From contig JANBPT010001206.1 of assembly GCA_027575765.1 (NCBI GenBank), positions 1 to 12,455 on the forward strand: 12,455 nt of DNA, written 5' to 3'. Source of the DNA: Tieghemiomyces parasiticus (taxonomy: Eukaryota > Kickxellomycota > Dimargaritomycetes > Dimargaritales > Dimargaritaceae). Below, piece by piece: positions 7,540 through 12,455 of this stretch. The translations under genes and the position numbers were made by a program. Numbering within the stretch: position 1 is the first letter of the stretch; each line of letters starts with the position of its first letter. The notes beneath the pieces are model-generated. The model was not told the DNA's origin and ran no database searches. It saw nothing but the letters and a program-made list of their open reading frames with translations.

Positions 7540-8681
7540 ATGTCACCTTCGTCCCCGCCGGACCTTGTCGAGCAGGCCAAGGAGCTCGCCGCCCACCGGG
7601 CCGTCGACAACCACGTTACTCCGGCCGTCCGAGTTTTGGGCGTCGGTAGCGGCTCTACCATTGTGTATGCCGTCCACCGCCTAGCCGCGATCCGCGAGCG
7701 CCTCCACCCCGACCTGGTCTGCGTGCCTACCAGTTTCCAGAGCCGCCAGCTCCTTGTCGAGCTTGGGTTCCGGGTCGGCGACCTAGACGAGTTTCCCAGG
7801 GTTGACCTGACCATCGACGGCGCTGACGAAGTAGGTTTCTGGTCCCTCCTGGCTGAGTGCCACGCCCTGGACCTTCGCTCATTACCGGTTCGACTAACCC
7901 TGATGGCCCCTAGTCCACCGCTGACCCAGTGATTAACCGTTTGCGATCCTTGCTCCTATCTTGGCCCCCAGGTTGACGCCCAGCTCAACGCCATCAAGGG
8001 AGGCGGGGCTGCACAGCTGCGCGAGAAGGTCGTGGCTGCCGCCTCCGACACTTTCATCCTGATTGCCGGTAAGTCCTAAGCAGCGATTGCTCTGGGTTCT
8101 AGGCTCAGTGTGGGGCAACCCCGCTCACGATGAGATCACGGGGTACCCGTCCACCTTACTCACCTACTCCAGCACCCATCGATGGCACTCACTACAACCG
8201 CAGACCACCGTAAGGACTCCACTCAACTCGGCCAACAGGTAAGTCGGCGGATACCCATGCCCATCGTAGAACGCTGGAACGCCTTGCATACAGCCTCCAT
8301 TGACCGCCGTCTGCTCTTCCGCTCCACCCATCTTTGATCCCACCCCCCCAGTGGACCCAGGGTGTACCCGTCGAGGTGGTGCCCTTCGCCTACGCCACCG
8401 TCCAGCGCCAAATTGCGGCCATCACACCAGGTAACAGCCCTGGCCTCTTTACCGCCCCAACCCCGCAACCCACTCTGCGGATGGCCCAGCGCAAGGCCGG
8501 CCCTGTCGTGACCGACAACGGCAACTTTGTCTTGGACGTGGACTTTGGTCGCATCTCCGCCCCGCAGGTGCTGTTTGAGCGACTGATCCAGTTGCCTGGC
8601 GTGGTGGAGGTCGGTCTGTTTTGCGGAATGGCTGCCCGGGCCTACTTTGGCCAGGCTGATGGCAGCGTTCGGGAGCGTTAA
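7540..8681 (+). CDS. RKI1: Ribose-5-phosphate isomerase A (four exons, 250 aa)
   Basis: Exons: 7540-7830, 7972-8068, 8204-8238, 8352-8681 (TAA at 8679-8681). Junctions are GT-AG with phases 0, 1 and 0, totalling 753 bases. I chose the ATG at 7540 over the upstream in-frame TTG at 7525 because nuclear genes start at ATG and the family begins here. The enzyme interconverts ribose-5-phosphate and ribulose-5-phosphate in the cytosolic non-oxidative pentose phosphate pathway. Visible family motifs: phosphate-binding GSGST (36-40), VPTSFQS (62-68), active-site DGADE (93-97, split from VD by intron 1), and [11 protein letters not shown] (106-116), with Glu115 at the position of the catalytic Glu103 of E. 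coli RpiA. Further on are [22 protein letters not shown] and VVEVGLF. The length is close to the yeast enzyme. An insertion of about 12-15 residues (about 167-181) precedes TLRMA and begins at a donor-like CAG-GTAACA. No usable in-frame acceptor follows, so it is kept as coding. Confidence 0.96.
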
Positions 8682-10418
8682 CTCTTATTTAGATGTAGCC
8701 ATGAAAAGCTTATCAGCGTAGCGCGTGTGCATCCTAAACACGGGCAACGAGGGGGCGACCATAACGCAGGAGGAGGGAGGGCCGATATGACGTGGATAAT
8801 ATTAGACACCCTCTTTCCCTCAGACACCGACTTAAAGCAATACACACCAGCTGTGATCCGTTACCAAACGTTGGCGCCGTTTCTGTGCTTTTCAAAGCGG
8901 GCATGGTGATCTGGGATCTGGCTGTGCCCATAGATCCGAGCCGTAACGTTGAAAGGTGCCCCGTTGCGCATACCATCCAACGCCCCGCTGACATGGCCTT
9001 GACAACTCCTGTCCCCCCCTCGCAACCCGAGCCTTATTTAACGTGCGTCTTTGCCGCCTTGTCTCGAAAAATTGAGGACAATAAACAGCACGTTCGTGTT
9101 TAACCGATTCAAATGTATTTCCAAATGTCCATATTGGATATCCCACACTCTGCCGATGGCTCCAGGCCCCCTTTTTATATACCGCTCCCGTGTGTGTACC
9201 ATGACGGACCCCCACACCTGCTCCTTACGGCCACCTTTTACTACCACCCGTGCGCCTAATCGCGCGTTCCGCATCCTCCTGATCGTTGTGTTTCCGACCC
9301 TTTACTTTCCTGCCCATTTGGGAGCCCCCTCTGTTTAGTGACGGATAAGGACTACTAGGCAAAATGGTATAACCTACCGTCACACTGAGCCTTCCACTCC
9401 CCCTTATCACGCCACGCTCATCAAGTGGCTAGCCCGCGTCCACGCAGCCTGTAGCGTTTTTTGAAAATGTTTTAGGGATTGGTGGCCCATTGGACCGCAT
9501 AATTTCACTCGGTGCGGGTAGAACCCCGCTTCTATCAAAGGTAACGCTCCCCAGAACTGGTACATTGTTGAACTGGACCTGCTCCGCTTCTAATTAACGT
9601 TACGCGTATCACGCTGCACAGGTACCCAGGGACACAGAACTCCGTTAATGGCGAAACCCTCCCAAAACCCCACCAAGGATCAACGCCACCCTTGGGTATA
9701 ATAATGTGATCAATGTCCTGCAAGTCTTCATGGAGGCCAGCGTCTTTCAATGGCATGCCGTCGCCATCGGTGGCGTGATTTGGGCCAACGTGTACAACGC
9801 GCCGGCGAACTCCAGTCGCCGTCATCGGGGGCTCCAAAGTCGTTCAGCATCAGCTTAAGCCCGTTAGGTCCACCGTATACTCAAGGTTCGACAAAGGGGT
9901 TTCACTAGCCGCGACCTGTTAAACCTGGGCGCTGTTGTCCCGATCGACAAGACTTCTGTAATTCATAGTGTGCGACCCGCATCGCAAGTCGCCGTCCCAG
10001 GCCTGGGAACCGATGCGTGAAGTCCCGTTATGGCGCCCACGACGGCCTCCCCATAATAATACGCCTAGGAATTTGGTATGCACCAGTTCGGGCAGGTACG
10101 TTTCCGTCGTGCTTGTACCGTTGCCGCCAGCGCCGCCCTGACATGACCCCATTGCGAAAGTATACCGCTTAGAGAACCATTAACCATTGGCTGCGAAGGT
10201 TGACCTTTTTTCCACATTGGAGAGGTCAGAGTGGTGCCAAGCTATCAGAGCCCCCGCCTAACTTCCATGTGACATCGCCCTTCAAGCATCTGTTAATAAG
10301 GAGGGCCGTAGCGGACTTGGCGGGTAGTATACAGCGATGGTAAATGTTTTATACGGACGCGAAGTATATTACAAACGTTGGGCAGTTTCCAAACGATTTA
10401 TACTATGCCACCGCGCCT
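8682..10418. other. Gene-poor 1.7-kb interval between convergent isomerase and aquaglyceroporin genes
   Basis: This is the longest stretch without a supported gene. Base composition is more balanced than in the exons. All frames are short (about 100 codons at most), and the longest lack the GC-ending codon preference of the neighbouring genes. One AATAAA occurs at 9080-9085 on the + strand, probably too far (about 400 bases) from the isomerase stop to be its signal. A TATATA-like sequence near 9175 precedes an ATG at 9200 with only 45 codons. I found no tRNA, 5S or U6 signature and no long repeat by eye. Confidence 0.55.
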
Positions 10419-11534
10419 CTAAATGACCTTGCGTAGGGAAGAAATGATGAGGAGATCGTATACGAACCCGCCAATGACGGCACCAACACAAGGGGCGACG
10501 ACGGGCACGTAAAAGTAGTGACTGTGGGCTTGGAACGTCTCGACGCCGTAGCCAGCTGCCAGCAGGTAGAGCCGGGGACCTAGGTCACGGGCCGGGTTGA
10601 GGGCGCCGCCTGCCTGGAAGGCCAAGGACATGAGGAGGCCCGCAACGGTGAGTCCCAGGGCGAGCGGGCCCCAGCCGACGGGTGGGACATTGTGGCGGTC
10701 CGTGACGCCAAACACGACAATGACCAGGATGGCGGTGGACAGGCTTTCGGACAGGAACGCCGTGCCGATGTTGATAATGTCGATGGGGAAGGTGACAAAT
10801 AGACCAGCGGTGGCGTAGGGGCCCGTCACGTCACGGCGAGACCCGGAGTAGGCGTTCAGCGACTGTAGAAAGAGGAGATGGAGCGTACCAGCGGCCGTAA
10901 AGGCACCCAATAGCTGGGCAAACCAGTATCCGGGAACCTTGCGCCAGGGGAACTTACGCCACACGGCGAAGGCCAAGGTGACGGCCGGATTCAAATGGCC
11001 GCCGGACACGCCCTGGGAAATGAAGAGCCCCGTCATGATGGCAAGGGCCCAGGCCAGGGAGATCAGGACCCAGGCCTGGTATTTGGCGTCCGCATTGAGG
11101 GCCGAGGTGAAAATGACCCCCAGGCCGAGGAGCACCATGACGTAGGTACCTAGCAACTCGGCGAGGTACTCGCGATAGTAGTAGCGGATCCGGCGCCAGG
11201 GGCCTTGGTCACCTAGCGCCAGGGCAATACTGAACGACGAGTTGCCGGTGAAGAAGGGGCGGCGCCACCGGGGTCCGGCCCGCGGGCGGTGGCGGCGGCG
11301 ACGCCGGCGGGTCGGAGAGTCCATCTCACTTTCGGGACTGGAGGGGCCGTCACGGGGTTCGTGGGCGGCCGGGTGGGGCGCCGTGACGGACGGGCCCCCG
11401 TGCTGCCAGTTGTGCAACCCGCCGGGGCCCAGATCAACCTCGAGGGCTTCGGAAGACGGATTGCGGTGTGGTTGGTACTCAGGCTTGGACGGGTAGGAGG
11501 GTTCCGCGCCTAAGGGCGGGGGATTCGGAGGCAT
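10419..11534 (-). CDS. Aquaglyceroporin, MIP family (single exon, 371 aa)
   Basis: The ATG at 11534-11532 has an in-frame TGA two codons upstream, so the start is well bounded. This is a membrane channel of the major intrinsic protein family, passing glycerol and/or water across the plasma membrane. It has a hydrophilic N-terminal extension of about 115 residues with an arginine cluster (RRRRRRHR, 76-83). The channel body follows, starting WRRIRYYYREYLAELLGTY. The first half has GVSGGHLNPAVT (NPA at 182-184) and the fungal-type FPWRKVPGYWFAQLLGAF. The second half has GGALNPARDLGPRL (NPA at 313-315, Arg316, Asp317). Asp after NPAR and Trp162, at the GlpF Trp48 position, mark the aquaglyceroporin branch. 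The residue three before the second NPA Asn is Gly310, where GlpF has Phe200. Both NPA boxes are intact, unlike yeast Fps1. It has no introns, unlike PAF1, RKI1 and the FAAP24-like gene. Membrane fold and family are firm; substrate is inferred. Confidence 0.95.
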   Translation of the reverse strand: MPPNPPPLGAEPSYPSKPEYQPHRNPSSEALEVDLGPGGLHNWQHGGPSVTAPHPAAHEPRDGPSSPESEMDSPTRRRRRRHRPRAGPRWRRPFFTGNSSFSIALALGDQGPWRRIRYYYREYLAELLGTYVMVLLGLGVIFTSALNADAKYQAWVLISLAWALAIMTGLFISQGVSGGHLNPAVTLAFAVWRKFPWRKVPGYWFAQLLGAFTAAGTLHLLFLQSLNAYSGSRRDVTGPYATAGLFVTFPIDIINIGTAFLSESLSTAILVIVVFGVTDRHNVPPVGWGPLALGLTVAGLLMSLAFQAGGALNPARDLGPRLYLLAAGYGVETFQAHSHYFYVPVVAPCVGAVIGGFVYDLLIISSLRKVI

Positions 11535-11556
11535 CGGTCAAAACGAATGCGGCGTT

Positions 11557-11573
11557 GGGTCGGTCGGTCGGTG
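11557..11573. repeat. Short GGTC tetranucleotide repeat in the aquaglyceroporin 5' region
   Basis: About four tandem GGTC units (GGGTCGGTCGGTCGGTG) lie 23-39 bases upstream of the start codon, probably in the 5' UTR. The array is short and may have no function. Confidence 0.6.
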
Positions 11574-12273
11574 TAAGTAGCGGGCGACCCGGCAGGTAGG
11601 GGGCTAGTCGCGGAACGCGGTGGTGTCGGGAGTACAAAGTCAGTAGGTTAGGTGGACCCGGGGAAAGGGGCGGGAAACGGGCGAGCGCGGGATGAGCGAG
11701 CCTAAGGTTAGCGATGGGAAGGTCGGGGTTGGACTCGGCCAGGCGTGGTGCAAGTCGTAGTGGGGTCAATGGAGGCCGGCATCAGACCGGTATCAAGCGG
11801 GGGCCCGGCCGTACAAGGAAGGATGCGATCCGTGCGGCCCAACAACGTCACGGTTGCGGAATCAACCGGTGGGTCAGTGCGGGAAGAAAGTGGGAAAGTG
11901 ACAGGGATCGTGCGGAAACTGCCTAATTGGGAAAGTAAATAGGGTGCAAGGTGGTTGGACAGGAGTTGCAACTGTCAGGCCTGGCGGGTGGGCCACTGTC
12001 CGCCGAGTTCCGACGGGCAGAGGGAGGGGGGGGGGTTGGGAGGCCTGTGCGAAGTCTCAGCCGTCCTAAACATTCGGTGGCTATGCCCAGTCTACTCGGC
12101 CCACCGTTTCGGCCGGGGACCGAGCGCGGACGTCTGGACAGATTGGTCGGTTTCAAACAATATGCAGGGGGCGGGAAGGGGCCGCTGGGTTGATACTACG
12201 CGCCTCCCCGGCCCTAACCGTGAGGACCCCGCCCGGGTTCGCTTGTGTATTTCGAGGGGATATAATGTGGCTC

Positions 12274-12317
12274 GGAGGGGGCAGAGGGTGTTTGCCATCG
12301 CCTGGAGGGGGCGGAGG
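12274..12317. repeat. Pair of G-rich direct repeats spaced 30 bases
   Basis: GGAGGGGGCAGAGG (12274-12287) recurs as GGAGGGGGCGGAGG (12304-12317), differing at one base. Each contains AGGGG, the core of the yeast stress response element. The pair lies about 740-780 bases upstream of the aquaglyceroporin start. It could be a transcription factor site pair or simple G-rich sequence. Confidence 0.5.
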
Positions 12318-12455
12318 ATGCTTGGATGATGGGCCGTATCCCAAAGGCGGGGGGTGGTCGATGGATTTGTTTTTTGCTCTCTGTCCCACAATGGCCCTGT
12401 AACGCTGCGCCTCACTTTCCCACCAACCTGTGCCGACCCTCCCCCTCCCTCTCTC

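Larger units (their letters stand above)
11535..12455. promoter_or_regulatory. GC-rich upstream region of the aquaglyceroporin gene
   Basis: No supported gene lies in these 921 bases; the overlapping short frames on both strands look like chance in GC-rich DNA. The region is G-rich on the + strand (C-rich on the aquaglyceroporin sense strand). It contains several AGGGG pentamers (11666, 12025, 12177, 12255, 12276, 12306) and ends in a pyrimidine tract (12436-12455). The distal part may belong to the promoter of a + strand gene beyond the window. No TATA box is visible just upstream of the ATG at 11534. Confidence 0.5.

Noticed and set aside
8431..8489. A fourth intron in the isomerase gene (donor at 8431, acceptor near 8489)
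   Set aside because: Its 59-base length would shift the frame and remove the conserved TLRMA segment, so the continuous frame is preferred.
9051..9338. 95-codon + strand frame with a nearby TATATA-like sequence
   Set aside because: The start codon at 9051 lies before the TATA-like element, the shorter frame from 9200 has only 45 codons, and neither resembles a known family.
9884..9900. GGTTCGAC resembling a tRNA T-loop
   Set aside because: The flanking bases do not form a T-arm, and no acceptor stem or anticodon arm could be drawn.
9535..10152. Two neighbouring minus-strand frames (100 and 77 codons) as exons of one gene
   Set aside because: No recognised motif, no clear matching splice pair, and even third-position base use unlike the real genes here.

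Overview
This looks like nuclear DNA from a fungus. The genes have GT-AG introns of about 100-165 bases, GTAAGT/GTAGGT-type donors and several YTAAC-like branch sites. TATA-like elements lie about 80-100 bases before three start codons, and all protein families are eukaryotic. The Num1/Mcp5-type cortical PH domain and the fungal form of the aquaglyceroporin both point to Fungi. GC-rich coding exons, AT-richer intergenic DNA and a FAAP24-like gene, which I do not know from the model yeasts, would suit an early-diverging lineage. That placement is inference only.

Layout: (1) 1-3255 (+), the 3' part of a large gene for a cortical anchor with a C-terminal Mcp5-type PH domain and a degenerate 24-residue repeat. 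(2) 3891-5261 (+), a six-exon gene that I reassembled from splice sites. It encodes a 223-residue protein with the layout of FAAP24, the DNA-binding partner of FANCM. (3) 7027-5595 (-), a four-exon PAF1 gene (359 residues) whose first exon is only 14 coding bases. (4) 7540-8681 (+), a four-exon ribose-5-phosphate isomerase gene (250 residues) diverging from PAF1 across 512 bases. (5) 11534-10419 (-), a single-exon aquaglyceroporin (371 residues). The remaining stretches (3256-3890, 5262-5594, 7028-7539, 8682-10418 and 11535-12455) hold promoters, UTRs and no gene I can support.

The genes do not form a pathway. They are unlinked housekeeping functions: nuclear migration or cortex anchoring, replication-fork and crosslink repair, transcription elongation, the pentose phosphate pathway, and glycerol/water transport. 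The most notable item is the FAAP24-like gene. It is hidden in short exons and would be missed by ORF-only reading. I saw no CRISPR array, transposon, tRNA or rRNA.
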